Source: Rhabditoides inermis
Lineage: Eukaryota > Nematoda > Chromadorea > Rhabditida > Rhabditidae
Length of the DNA stretch: 64,000 nucleotides
Direction of reading: 5' to 3'
Assembly: GCA_963966185.1 (NCBI GenBank)
Contig: CAWZYM010000020.1
Location: 507,501-571,500, forward strand
The notes beneath the pieces are model-generated. The model worked only from the letters and a program-made list of their open reading frames with translations. It had not been told where the DNA came from and made no database searches. Made by a program: the position numbers and the translations under genes. This document shows, piece by piece, positions 21,811 through 33,877 of the stretch (the first letter of the stretch is position 1; the number at the start of each line of letters is the position of its first letter).

Positions 21811-23998
21811 GCACCTGGCGCAGTCGACCTTCTCGTTGAGCATGTTCATGCCCGTTTGCCAGGCGGCCTTCTCCTCCAGGTGAGTGCGTCTCTCGGCCGA
21901 CAGCGCCGACTGCTCGTCGCGAAGCTGTTGCTCCAGCTGGAGAGGGAAGGGACTATGGTCGACCTCCACACACAGCACCCACCTCCTCCATCTCGCTGCG
22001 CACGTTGTACATCATCAGCTGCGCCGACTCCAGATCCGCGCGAGCCAGGTCCCTAAAAGCCAAGTTATCACCAGAACAGAACATTATATTTATCTCGAAT
22101 CAAGTAGCACATGGTAATGTACTGTAAGGTTACGGTAGTACCGTATCATCATGTGTGGAGAGACACAACTATATATAACACAATAAATACGCATAACCAA
22201 GTCCTTACCTCTCGACGCGCACCTCCTCCAACTCGGCCTGGACGACGTGGAGGGGACGATCCTCGCCGGACGACGCACACTCGGACTGCAAGGACGAGGA
22301 TGGTCATTCATACACACAACAAGAAGCAAAGCTACTCTTTTTCGACACAAACATTACACAAAGCACTATCCGTCCCTGTTGTCACATTGTTGATCCCGGC
22401 AATAATAAATAATAATACCCCCCTTGCCCACCTCGCTGCCGTGTTTGAGCTGCTCGACCATCCTCTCCTTGGCCTGGAGGATCTTGCCGGCTTTGTCCTT
22501 GTACTCGTCGAACTCCCGCTTGTTCTCGGCCAGGTTGAACTTGGCCAGCCGCAGCTGATCGCCCATCGCCCGCATCTCATCCTCCCACTCCACCCGCCGC
22601 CGGCGCAGCACAGACAACTCCGAAGACAGCTCCTCCACCTGCAAAATGTAGGTAATATATTAAACAAAACAACAAGTGAAGTAGTGCCGCTAACTACTGC
22701 GGTCTGTCTCCCCAGGCAGTAGTATTTATCCACCCAAATATTACGGTAGCATGTACATTGTTGTATTTGCAATTTCGTTATTTATTGCTCCCGTGTATGC
22801 CTATCCTTGTCGATTACGATAAACATTACATAACATAACATAACAACAAACAAGTCAACTCGCCTGCATCTGTGCCTTCTTCCTGGCTGCGTGTAGCTGC
22901 TCGGTGGACTCGGCGGCGGCCGCGCCCTGCTCGCTCCTCTGCTGCAGCATGTCTCGCTCCGCCTTCAGCTCGAAGTACTCCCCGTTACGCTTCTCCAGCT
23001 TCTTCTCAATGTCCTGTAACGCATTGCTAGATGACAACACTTCTATGGTATTTTTCATGATATCAAATATATATAAATGAAAAAACAACAATACAAGCAA
23101 CGCACGCTGATCTTGGTTCGTAGCATGGCGAGCTGCGAGTCCTTGGCCCACAGCTGCGACTTGAGCGCACCCACAGACTCCTCTGAAAGGAAGAAAACAT
23201 TCATCACATCATTACTGCTGATCAATCATAGTTTGTGATGAGAACAAGCATCATGCAATACAAAGATAATAGTTGCAGCTCCATAGCGAGACATTTATGT
23301 TTTGTTTTGTGTATCGAGATTCTGGATAAACTTTTGATTTTTGAATAGTTGCAATTCACCAACCCCTCTCGGCAGGGGGCACGACGCGGGCGGAAGCGAC
23401 GCTGCTCGCGCGGGTCGACGGCGCCTCCACGATCACCGCATCCGGCTCCTCCAGATCCACTCCACCATTCTACAACATAGGATCAATATTTCAATTCAAC
23501 ATTTATCCGGTTAATTATTGCACACTACCTTTGTGTCCCTGTTGCCGAGCTGCGCGAACATGTCCTCCTCCCTGCCCTTCTCCCGCACCATCCCTGTCGA
23601 AGGGGTGAATCTGAAATCGACTATGAGCTTATAAACAGAAAATACAATATAATTAATATAACAACCCACGGTTCGATCCTTCTGCGGGGCGCCTTGCGGG
23701 GGTCGGCGAATTCCGAGTGAGTGCGGCTGGGTCCGCTCGTGCCGATCTCCTCCGTGATGCTGTACTCGTTCTGCAGGTTGGCGTAGCTGCTGCTCCGCGC
23801 GGGCCGGCTCGCCTCCGACGACTCGCTATCGCGCTTCTTACGGTTTAGAATCGCCGCCTGACAATACGTTTTCCCATAATAAAATATTATGAAAGCTACC
23901 TTCTGCGCCTCGAGAACGTCTCCAGCCGACTGGTCGAACTTGTTGAGCATATCCTCGGCCTTGCCGGCTAACTCCGACACCTTCGTCAGCCATGACAT
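20917..23998 (-). CDS. GOLGA5: Golgin-84 (GOLGA5 homologue)
   Basis: ATG at 23996-23998 gives [18 protein letters not shown], the hallmark golgin-84 N-terminus, and TGA is at 20917-20919. A Ser-rich low-complexity region follows, then several hundred residues of coiled coil: [13 protein letters not shown] (the family's AKDSQLAVL block), [51 protein letters not shown]. The tail has the C-terminal membrane anchor [20 protein letters not shown], nearly identical to the vertebrate anchor, just upstream of a short lumenal end. Golgin-84 is a Golgi-rim tether that links COPI vesicles through the COG complex and binds Rab1. Introns contain GA/CT tracts at about 21080-21160, 21319-21380 and 21755-21810. 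Confidence 0.93.
21080..21160. repeat. CT then CCCT tract in golgin-84 intron
   Basis: Pyrimidine tract; on the gene's strand GGGCAGAGGGGAGGGAGGG begins 2 nt after the donor. Confidence 0.9.
21319..21380. repeat. (GA)n microsatellite in golgin-84 intron
   Basis: About 50 nt of pure GA on the + strand. Confidence 0.95.
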
Positions 23999-24655
23999 CA
24001 CGGCTGCACAAGGAAACGTACATTTATATGTCATACATTTTATCATCGCAAATGAAACAAGTCAACAACACAGCAGCACGGTTGTTTTGTGTTCATTGTT
24101 ACACAATTGAGTAATCAAGTTCAATATCAAAACGTTCGATTACATTCCATATTACATGATTGTTATTTCAAGAATTGAAACGAATTCAATTGAATCAAAT
24201 CAAAGCAAAATCAGCTGATAAAAGAGGCAGCGGACAACACGACATGACGTCATCAAAGAAAACTGAGTACGGTAGTGATCACTGGGGCATACATTTTCAT
24301 TTTTTCTGAAAGATCAACAATTCAACGACGAAACTAGTATTTTCAAGCCCACTAAATACGTTTATGGCAGCTTTTTTTAAATTAATTAACAACAAAAATT
24401 CCGGGTTCACTTACAACATTGCTCTCTTTTTCCCTGCCTTTTTCGCCGGGCTGATGAAGGCAGTTCCACGGGGTGGATTGCGCGGAAACGCTGGCAATAG
24501 AGAGCCCGCCGAATTTCGCGTCGCGCCGCGCCGGGTTATGATCTGCAAGCCCACAGTGGCGGCGGCGAGATGAAAGGAAACCGCTTCGCACAGGGGTCGC
24601 GGAGCGTTTCGATTTGAGCCGCGCGCCGCTGCCTTCGAATCCACCCCGTGAGTTC
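23999..24655. other. Upstream region of golgin-84, no supported gene
   Basis: AT-rich to about 24420, then GC-rich. Contains the presumed golgin-84 promoter, but I see no specific element. Confidence 0.4.
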
Positions 24656-24659
24656 GAGT

Positions 24660-25545
24660 CTGTTTTCCTCTATCAATTTCCCTTCCACTGAACACAGACA
24701 GTCGTCTATTCGAGAAAACTGTGTGGTGAATAAGCATCTCTGGCGGGCGGTTGTAGGCAGTTCAAGTCTCTCCTCCTCTATCCCTTTCCCTTCCACTGAA
24801 CACAGTCAGTCGTCCATTTGAGACGACTTTGTGTTAGATGAGCATTCCTGACGGGCGGATGAAGGCAGTTCGAGTATCTCCTCCTCTATCCCTATCCCAT
24901 CCACTGAACACAGTCAGTCGTCCATTCAAGACGACTCTGTGTGGATGAGCATTCCTGACGGGCGGATGTAGGCAGTTCGAGTATTTCCTCCTCTATACCT
25001 TTCCCTTCCACTGAACACAGTCAGTCGTCCATTTGAGACGACTCTATGAGAAGCATTCTTGATTGATTGATTGATTGATTGATTGAACACAGTCAGTCGT
25101 CCATTTGAGACGACTTTGTGTTAGATGAGCATTCCTGACGGGCGGATGAAGGCAGTTCGAGTATCTCCATTTGAGACGTCGTCCATTTGAGACGACTTTG
25201 TGTTAGATGAGCATTCCTGACGGGCGGATGAAGGCAGTTCGAGTATCTCCTCCTCTATCCCTATCCCATCCACTGAACACAGTCAGTCGTCCATTCAAGA
25301 CGACTTTGTGTTAGATGAGCATTCCTGACGGGCGGATGAAGGCAGTTCGAGTATCTCCTCCTCTATCCCTATCCCATCCACTGAACACAGTCAGTCGTCC
25401 ATTCGAGACGACACTGTGTGGATGAGCATTCCTGACGGGCGGATGTAGGCAGTTCGAGTATCTCCTCCTCTATCCCTTTCCCATCCACTGAGCACAGTCA
25501 ATCGTCGATTCGAAACGACTCTATGAGAAGCATTCTACGCGAGCG
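24660..25545. repeat. ~110-bp minisatellite with hairpin-forming units
   Basis: About eight copies, some truncated, of a unit built as CCACTGAACACAGTCAGTCG, CCATTCGAGACGACT, GTGTGGATGAGCATTCCTGA, CGGGCGGATG and GGCAGTTCGAGTATCTCC. Starts of successive copies are near 24685, 24793, 24899, 25008, 25084, 25269, 25378 and 25485. Each unit contains an inverted repeat (ACACAGTCAGTCGT ... ACGACTCTGTGT) able to fold into a hairpin. One boundary carries a (GATT)n expansion (25064-25084). The first copy is the most diverged; the internal ones are near-identical, implying recent amplification or gene conversion. Confidence 0.9.
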
Positions 25546-26046
25546 GATGTACCTTATACGAGACTAGATGCCAGAACGCTGTTATATCTCCCCCTCCCCA
25601 AAAGTCGTGCTCCTTTCCTACCTCATCAAACTCCGCCTTCGCTATTTTACGTTTCCAAGACAGCCCCATCGTGGGTGGTCCAATCCTCCACGCTCATGTT
25701 TTTGCACTATAGGTGTCTGTACAAATCGGGAGCTGAACTGCCGGCGCGCCATATCATCTCGTCATAAAACGAGAGCCGGTGTCGTATACGGGCCACCAAT
25801 CGGTTTATGGAGTTGGTTCTAGGGGTGCGGTAGCGCCAAGGTCCCAATGACTCGGCGACGTTTACGGTAGGCGCGAGAGAGCGCAGTGATCGCGGAGGGC
25901 GGCGGCAGACGGCGAGAGCGAGCGAAATGAGAGGGCCGTAAAAAGAGCGGGCGAATGCGGGACGGTGACGGTACAAGGAGGAAATCACTCGAACCGGTGT
26001 GTCTGTCGCCCCGTCTTCTAATCAATCTATTCAAATTTATTCGGCT

Positions 26047-26525
26047 ATGCGCGCGTTGGTGGTACCTTTACTGGCGATGCTCGTGCTCTCCATGACGTCA
26101 CCACCCATGGACACCATGCCCCCACCACCAGTCAAGCTCATGCAGGTGAGCCTCATTCTAGTCGGAGGAGGAGACTCGTGGTTCAGGGCTGTCCGCACGA
26201 GTTGCTGTACTCAAAGTCGTTCCGGCAGCTGGGTGTGATGTGTCGTGCACAGCCCTCTGTCGCGGTCGCCGCTCATGAAGGTGCGTATGATACACATACT
26301 ATGCATCTGTGGAATTTGTGCATCCGTGAATCACTCACTCTTTGAGTTGTGCGACGACTGTCTGTCCCGTTTTATGGCCCTCATTTACCGTTTACCGATG
26401 CCGAAAGAGACACATTGAATGGTATTGCGGTGGCTACCGTATCACTCTGGGTCTAGATCGAAAGTGAGACGAAACACAGGAAATGTGAACAAGAATGCGT
26501 GATAGAATGAGGAGAGAGAGAGGGG

Positions 26526-26558
<33 letters not shown>

Positions 26559-28569
26559 GCAGGAGTTCTGGACGCGATGCAGCAGTGTCGTACGAAGATG
26601 CGCCTGCGGCAGTGGGACTGCTCCACTCCGCACGCCATGCTTGATCCACCACTACTCAAATACGGCATGTCTCATTCTTCCATACACTCAATGTCTCATC
26701 TTGCTGCCTATACCGTACCTCTATACTGTACCTGCATGTACCATCTGTACTCATCTGGTGCTTGTAGGCTATACCGTACCTCTATACCGTACCTGCGTCT
26801 ACTGTACCTTCCTTCATGTCTCATCTGTTTGCAGGCTACCGCGAGTCCGCCGTTGTGTGGGCGATGTCTGCTGCGGGGGCGGCGTGGGGAGTCGCCGCCG
26901 CGTGCAGTCAGGGATGGCTGCAGGAGTGCGCGTGCACAACCAAGGTATGACCCCCCCCTCTCTCTCTCTCTCTCTCTCTTCCTCTTTTTCTCTCTTCCTC
27001 TCTTCCTCTCTTCTTTACTTCTTCCCTCTCTTCCTCCCTCCCCTCTCCTTTTATTATATTAGTTACAATCCTCCACGTGTCCACTTCTGTGTCGTCGAAT
27101 CTCGCAGTCGTGTTTGCGTATCACTCTCTTTTTCTAATCAGCGCGCTGAACGGAACACATCCAATTTGGGGCGTGTTTGCATATGTGACTTTTTGCCGTC
27201 TTCCTGCATCTCTCTCTCTCTCTCTCCCTCTCTCTCTATCTCTATCTCTCTCTCTCTATGCTCTCTCGTTCCCTCTATGCAAATGTTGCAGTCCTCTACT
27301 TCGTGGGAATGGGGCGGTTGCTCGATTGGGGTACAATTCGGAACGACTGCCAGCAGGTGAACACACATGATCCCGAGATTTTGAGAATACCGAATTCTGT
27401 TTGTAGGAAGTTGCTGCAGCGCACTTCTGGCGGCAGACAGGGACTGCGACGACTCGAGAAACACAATCAGAAGGCTGGAAGGCTGGTGAGCATTGTTATT
27501 CAAATCATTTCATTATGATAACAGGTAATTTGCCAAACTATGTACATTTGTAGGCAGTGAAGAAGACGCTGGTGTCGTCGTGTCGGTGCCACGGGGTGTC
27601 GGGGTCGTGCCAACAGAAGACGTGCTGGAAAAGAGTCGCCGATCTGCCCACCATCACAGCGAGTATACTGGAGAAGTGCGCACCATTTATCTTTCCTATA
27701 TATCTTCACGTCTATCTACCGTGAACAGTCCGGATTGTTCCAGAGACAAAAGTCCCAGTTGCTAACATTATATGTCGAAATCAGACTGAAAACAAAAACA
27801 ACAACAACAAACCTTCAGATACCACACGGCCAAGCTGGTGCGGGACGAGGAGACGGCGCGGCCCGGCGAGCTCATCTTCTCAGACGTCACCCCCGACCAC
27901 TGCAAAGGTAAGGAACTAGAGTACAGATGACAAAGACTTCACATGTGGTTTGAATCAAACCTTGATCATGACAAGTTCAAGTACAGTAGTTTTATTTGTT
28001 GTTTGTTACTATTTTCAAAATGTAAACAAATGTGTTTCAGACGGTTCGCTCTGGTGGGATTAGGAATGATAGTACAGAACGAAAAAAACTCTTCACATAT
28101 GACATGCTGTGTGTTCAAATCAAATCAGTTGAAATGTTTATTCGGAATCGCAAACTCTTTCAGACGGCTCCCTCGGGTGGGAGGAGGGCGCGGTGCGGCC
28201 GCGGAGAGAGTGCGGGTGGAGGAACGAGACCCACGCACAGGGAGACTGCGACAGACTGTGCTGCGGAAGGGGGTATACGGTGAGCAGAGGGGAGAGGGAG
28301 GGAGGGAGGGAGGGAGGGAGAGGAGAGAGAGAGTTGAGAGAGGGAGAAGGAGGCAGAGAGGGAGGGGGAGAGAGAGGAAGGGAGAGGGAGTGGAGAGGGG
28401 GGAGAGAGAGGGAGGGAAGGAGGGAGGGAGAGAGAAAGAGAGAGAGAGAGAGTCCTTCCAGACCAAGCACGAGGTGGTGAGCTACAAGTGCGACTGCAAG
28501 TTCGTGTGGTGCTGCGACCTCGTGTGCAACGACTGTCTCAAGCACCGATGGGTGTCCGTGTGCCAGTGA
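26047..28569 (+). CDS. Wnt family secreted signalling ligand
   Basis: ATG at 26047 opens a signal peptide ([16 protein letters not shown]). Exons then give [10 protein letters not shown] (Wnt's RxWNCS block), [19 protein letters not shown] and [13 protein letters not shown] (the RExAFxxAIxxAG and ACSxG blocks), [17 protein letters not shown] (the Ser carries the palmitoleate that Frizzled binds), [11 protein letters not shown], then DRLCCGRGY and [11 protein letters not shown] at the C-terminal Cys-rich domain, ending in TGA 28567-28569. All canonical landmarks are present, so an active ligand is expected. I cannot assign it to a Wnt subfamily. The exon ending ...LLKYG at 26664 fits the family spacing only if a GC donor (GCATGT) is used. 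The last acceptor lies at the end of a GA tract with no pyrimidine run. Confidence 0.92.
26513..26555. repeat. (GA)n microsatellite in Wnt intron
   Basis: GA tract ending 9 nt before an acceptor (GTTGCAG). Confidence 0.9.
28270..28452. repeat. 180-bp GA/GGGA tract filling the last Wnt intron
   Basis: The intron from the donor (ACG|GTGAGC) to the acceptor (GAGAG|TCC) is almost entirely purine. Confidence 0.95.
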
Positions 28570-31500
28570 GAAGAGCCCCCTGTAATTAGCATTTCCCTAT
28601 GTATTCATTGTATTCTATCGGCGTACGGGTATTGTCGTTGTGTGTCACTGTGTGATAAAGAAACAATGTGTTTTTGTTTTATAATTAGCAGTGTATATAC
28701 CTGTATGATTATACTCTTTCGTGGTCAGCACATACACCCCAATGTTGCATTCTCTCTAATCCCCGAGTGCACATAATTTATTCATAATCACTCGAAATCC
28801 GCTCAGTCTCGCATCCAAACTGGTTTCGCTACATAATTTATGAAATTCCCGCGGCGGAGAGCGAAATGTGAATTGTATCATGAGTATTCATGCTCATGTC
28901 TCTCTTCTCTATTTACTTCTTTGAAGCTTTGGCACACGCGGAAATCCCACAAAATTTATGGGACTTGCCCTCGGAGCAGCGAGAGTCGAGGGAAAAAGAG
29001 GAAGAGATGAGGAGGAGTGTGATAGTCCGGAAACATGACATGCCCCGTTTTCCCTCGCGTGACCACCCCACACTTCTCTCGAGAGATATTTTGTTATGAT
29101 AATGCGAATGTGACTTCTACATATCGGATTTCTATAATAGTATTGGTGTGTAGGCAAGAGGGTGAGAGATTTCTCCACGCGATAATGCGCGACGCTTGGA
29201 TCAGATTGGCCTTATTCCGGCATATATTATAACGTGCGGACACTGGGATTAGTTATCTCCCGTCCATCTATAGACAACCTCTCCCCCTCCTTTCTCGATC
29301 CATTGTGCCTTTGTCTTCGAGAGAATCCACGAATATCCGTGTTTGTTCACGTAGTTTTATTTGTTTACTTGTCTCTTTGCGGGTTTCGTATAGTATGGCT
29401 ATGCACCACATATGGTAAATTGGATCGGCGGCAGCGAGATGTAATGCTATTACATGGCGATACTTTGTAATAGGATTACGTCTAATTAGTCCAAGGGACT
29501 TGTTGCTATTATTGTACAATGTACAGGATTAGGCGGAAATTGTTTTGTTCCGCACAAAATTAACTTGGTAATGTTTGATTAGGCGTAGACTGCGTGGTCG
29601 GAACGGCTCTTGTGGCTCGAGTGGTCGCATCTCTCCTCCCTTCTCCCTCTCTCTCTCTCTCTCCTCTCCAATCCACTCCCGACCATCTAAAATAACAGGA
29701 TGTGCAGCCTCAAGTGCATTTCAATATGCTTCCAAGCAGCTGCCATCCTCAGACCACAAACCACTTTCCATTCTCGGATAATGTTACATTTTCCACGAAA
29801 TTCTATTCACTTTTTCACTTTGAGTGATTAGTCGTATTTCTCCCGACCCTCCCACACTCCCTCCCCCAAATAACTAGTTTGCGACTCTCTTATGTTATTC
29901 TTCTTCCTCTCACATGTGCTCGGTCTGGTATTAGTTCCACTTGTTTTTCATGTTGTTTGTATTCCTCGTTTCGGAATATTCACATAACCAGATGATAAAA
30001 AGTCGACACACACATTTTGAGATGTTGGCTGTCTGGGAAGGCAGTGAGAGATGGGGAGAGAGTGTGTTGAACGGGGGGAGTGTGGGAAGACAAGAGAAAG
30101 AGAGTGCTTGTTGAAGACTGCTGCTGCCTTGGCCATATATCGATACGTGAGTGGCCAGAGCGGTTAGCACAGCTTTTCTTTTCTCTTTGTGCGGTGATGG
30201 TAGATTTTTGGGGATATGTACGTTTTTTTGGCGCATCTCTCTTCATGCCTGCAATATTGAATCTGCCCACAAGTCTGTCTGTCTGTCTGTCTCCCACTCT
30301 CTGCAGCAATGCAAGCTGCGTCCTGCCTTGCCCGCTGCAAGTGCTTGCTTTGTTCCGGTCGATCAGTTCATTCATTCGCGCCTCCCGGATTATCACTGTT
30401 GCAACAACCCAGCTACTGTGCGATAAGCTCTCGCGCGCGCATTTTTTATTGATTGACCACTATCGTCGTGTTCCCCTTTTATTTCTCATCTTTTATGATT
30501 CGTGAGTATTCTATGTATGTTTATGGAATCCGCTCACTTTTAACGAGCCTTTTTTTACGAGAAATCCGGCACAACAACCCCGCAAAGCGAACGCTCTCCC
30601 GCGGTTTATTTGAGAGATTGAGGGTTATTTCGGGGCAGACGAGAGGCGAGTGAGCAGAGTGATTTAGCGTTTCCAGATTATTGCGTTCTCTCTCCCAATC
30701 TTCCGTAATAGTGCCTCCTAAAAACCAGTCGCTTTTAAACTTTGGGCCATCCATTGCGGGTCATCGCGCATTGATGTTGTCGACCGTTGATCTCGAGCCC
30801 ATGCTTTCATCCTTACGATGTCTCTATGAATATGCGTGTCAGCGAGAGAGGGAGGAAGAGAGGCAGCCGCGCGGCATTCTATTCATAAATCTATCCAGAA
30901 GGCGCGAGGGAGGGGGAGAGGCTGTTGCCTCTTGTTCCCCGCCCCCTAGGAACGTTCCTCTCTCTCTATTGTCGGCACGCGAACGACACATGTTGCCCCT
31001 TGTTCCCATGCAATCATTGTCTAAGCATATGTGTTGGTTCCTCTCAACTTGTCTGACTCACACAATGTGTGCGTGTTGTGTCTGCGCGCACATGCGTGGT
31101 GTGTGCTTGTTTGATTATCGAATTTCTACGCGTCTCAAGCTTTGCGATGCTATCAGTTTGATATCAGTGCTATCAGTCGATGACTTATTCTTCTCGTCAT
31201 TTGATGGTCACGCACCGGCGGTGGCATTGTTTATATTGGCAGTGCGACAACATGTATACATTGGCCTTGGCCCTCACGCCGCCCCTCTCCCTCTTTCACT
31301 TGGCTGTTTTTGCACATCTAGGTGCGGGTGCCTTGTTTGACATTCGCCTCCCCCTCCACCCCTCCTCTCTCTCTTTCTCTCTCTCTCTCTCCCTCTCTCT
31401 CCCTCTCTCTCTTCCCACACCAATTTCACCCTGCGTAGCCGTTGCTCCCTCCCAATTTCGATTCGATCAATGAAAATCGCACGGCTATATTATTATACCG

Positions 31501-33877
31501 CCGCTTTAGTCGCTTTTTGCGCGGCCACAAATGTCAGCAACGTGTGTGATTGATTGATAGAGGGATAGAAGAGATCGCACCGTTCTCATGTCCTATCATT
31601 TCACAACATTGCCCGATTTATCACGTATATTTATGGGTTTGTCGGCCTCCGCCCTACGAATCCCTTCTCCCGATCCATTGATTTGATTATGGATGTGGTC
31701 CCCGAAGGTTGTTCGCCCCGCGTTTCCGTCCGGTGATATCATATCGCACTATCACCGTTCGCCCCACGGATTATACACGCTTTTTGACTAGACTCATGAC
31801 TCAATTCCGGATGATCCCGACTTTCGCGTCTCTACGAGCTTTTCGCGTTTGCTGTGCTATCATTTGACGAAACGATGTTTATGCGGGGAGAAGAATGTAT
31901 CGCATTTCAGGAGAGTCGGAGAGGGTGCCTCGTCCGTTTTCCTCGCATGTACTGACTGATCGCCGATCGGCTATTCCACCACGGGTTCCACTACCACCGC
32001 CTCAGCCATGCGCAGCGAGTGTGAGTCGTTTCACTTTACTATTCATATTGCTGTACATATTGCGTTGTGTATTTGCGGGTGCGGGTTGGGTAGAGTGTGT
32101 CTATCCATCATGCCTATGTCTCCTTCCTCCGCTCCTATTGTTCCGTGTTTGTCTTGTCTCCCTCTCTCCGTGTATACACAAGTTTGTGATTGGCAGGTGA
32201 GTGAGAATGTACGACATCGCTGGTCTCGCTGCGATTGTCGGAAACGAAATATTATGGCATCAGCGTTTTCCGCCCCGCGGATCCGGTTTCTCGAGAAAGT
32301 ATGCTTGCCGCGCGGATCGCGCGAGAGGGAAAGGAGGTGTGAAGAGTGAGTGAGGGGGGAAACCTCAAGTGGTCAGTTCCGGTAAGAAGCGTTTTTGCCG
32401 CGATAATCATCGAACGTGACGAGTGCGTAGTAAGCGTAGTAGAATCAACTCTTGATGGGCCAGTCTTGCTTGTTTTGCACGCCCAAGGGTCGTGCCCTTT
32501 TGCGGGCCGTCTCCTGATTGCGCTTGCGTCTTCTGTTGACTTTCTCTAATGAGTCGAGTCAGGCGGTGGGAGGGAGAACTGAATGTGATTGTTTGTGTTG
32601 CGCGTATCCGATGTCACTCACACACGCGCATTCGGCAAGTTTTCGGAGAGAAAGCACAGGGGGAAGGATGTATAGACGCATTATCGAGTATCAAGTGCCC
32701 TTTCTCTCCATCTCTCTTTTTGTGAGACTACTTTCGCGGCACTCGCATGTGATTGCGCAGCAGCGGCCGCCGCTGATTTGCATCCATGCGAATCGGTGTT
32801 CCGTTCCGCCCTCAGGGCACCTTCCACCTTGAGGCTATTATGCCTGGTCACCTCTATGACGAGAGAGAGGGAGGAGGGCGCAGACAGGGAGGGTAATCAA
32901 TACCTGCACACCATTAGTGGGAGGTGAATGCGGAATGTGTGTTTGGACACCCGCAGGTGGAAACCGAGAGGAATTGGAGAGAAGGAAAGGGAGAGTCTGA
33001 GATTCGCGTATTGCATTATACTCCTGGGGGACACCATGTTTTGATGATGGGATATGATCACGCGGCGCGCATCCATTCGGACCAGACCGTTATTAGTTTT
33101 GCCCATTCAGTTTTTGTCCCGGCTGTATCATGTTTCTCTGTCGTCCCATGTCGTTCCATCGTTTGGAACGTGCGTTCTCTCTCTCTCTCTCTCTCTCTCC
33201 CTTCTTTTTAGGTGAGTCGAGGGAAATGAAAGGCAATGCGTGGTTTAGGCGGATCGTATGTATATAATTGCGTCCGGAGAAATGGGCAAACGAAAAAAGG
33301 TGCGAGGGTTTTGATAAGTAATGCGATTGCTTTGTGTATGTGTATTGCATTACTCGATTCTCCTTTGAATTCTGGATGGTGAAACTAATTGGCTAATGCG
33401 ATTACCTCACATTGTTTGCCAATCAGATTCGGTAGAATTAGATTCTGGAATTGTATTGAATCGTTGTGGTAATTTGAGCAGTTGACAGACATTTGCCTGC
33501 TGGGTGGCTGCCTATCAGGCAGAGGCCATGATTGGAATCCGGATTGTCAGGGAGAGAGAGTGAATGCTTTGTGACATGGCGGGCGAGGCATGATGAGCCG
33601 CGGCTGGTGTATAATGCGGGGACACACACACACAGAGAGAAAGAGAGAGAGAGATGGGTTGGGTATAGGATGGGATGAGATGGAATGGCGCGAACGGGCA
33701 TTAGGGAGGGGGGAAGCCACGGATTTGTGTGATGCGTGAAATTTTGGCGTGTGCCGAATCCCGAATTGGGAACAAGAAACGTGTTGCGAATGGCTTGCTT
33801 TGCGCGAGATTTCAGAGCGTTTTTCATAGATAATTGAAGTACACAAAATCACAAAGATCTTACCTGTATGTTTTCAG
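28570..33877. other. 5.3-kb gene-poor interval between Wnt and katanin p80
   Basis: No exon chain with consistent phases found. The longest frames (for example 30681-31340 and 29980-30396) have low-complexity or random composition and no splice-bounded conserved blocks. The composition is not repeat-dominated, apart from CT tracts at about 29648-29670 and 31362-31412 and a (GTCT)n run at 30274-30292. It may hold Wnt downstream or katanin upstream regulatory DNA, including the missing first exon(s) of katanin. Confidence 0.5.

Noticed and set aside
24660..25545. Possible CRISPR-like array
   Set aside because: Units are ~110 bp and repeat throughout with no unique spacers, in a eukaryotic context; it is a minisatellite.
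30150..30180. A-box-like GTGGCCAGAGCGGTTAGC resembling a tRNA head
   Set aside because: No B box or pairing acceptor stem downstream.
30681..31340. 219-residue plus-strand frame
   Set aside because: No conserved blocks, mixed composition, no in-phase exons on either side; likely chance in a long intergenic stretch.
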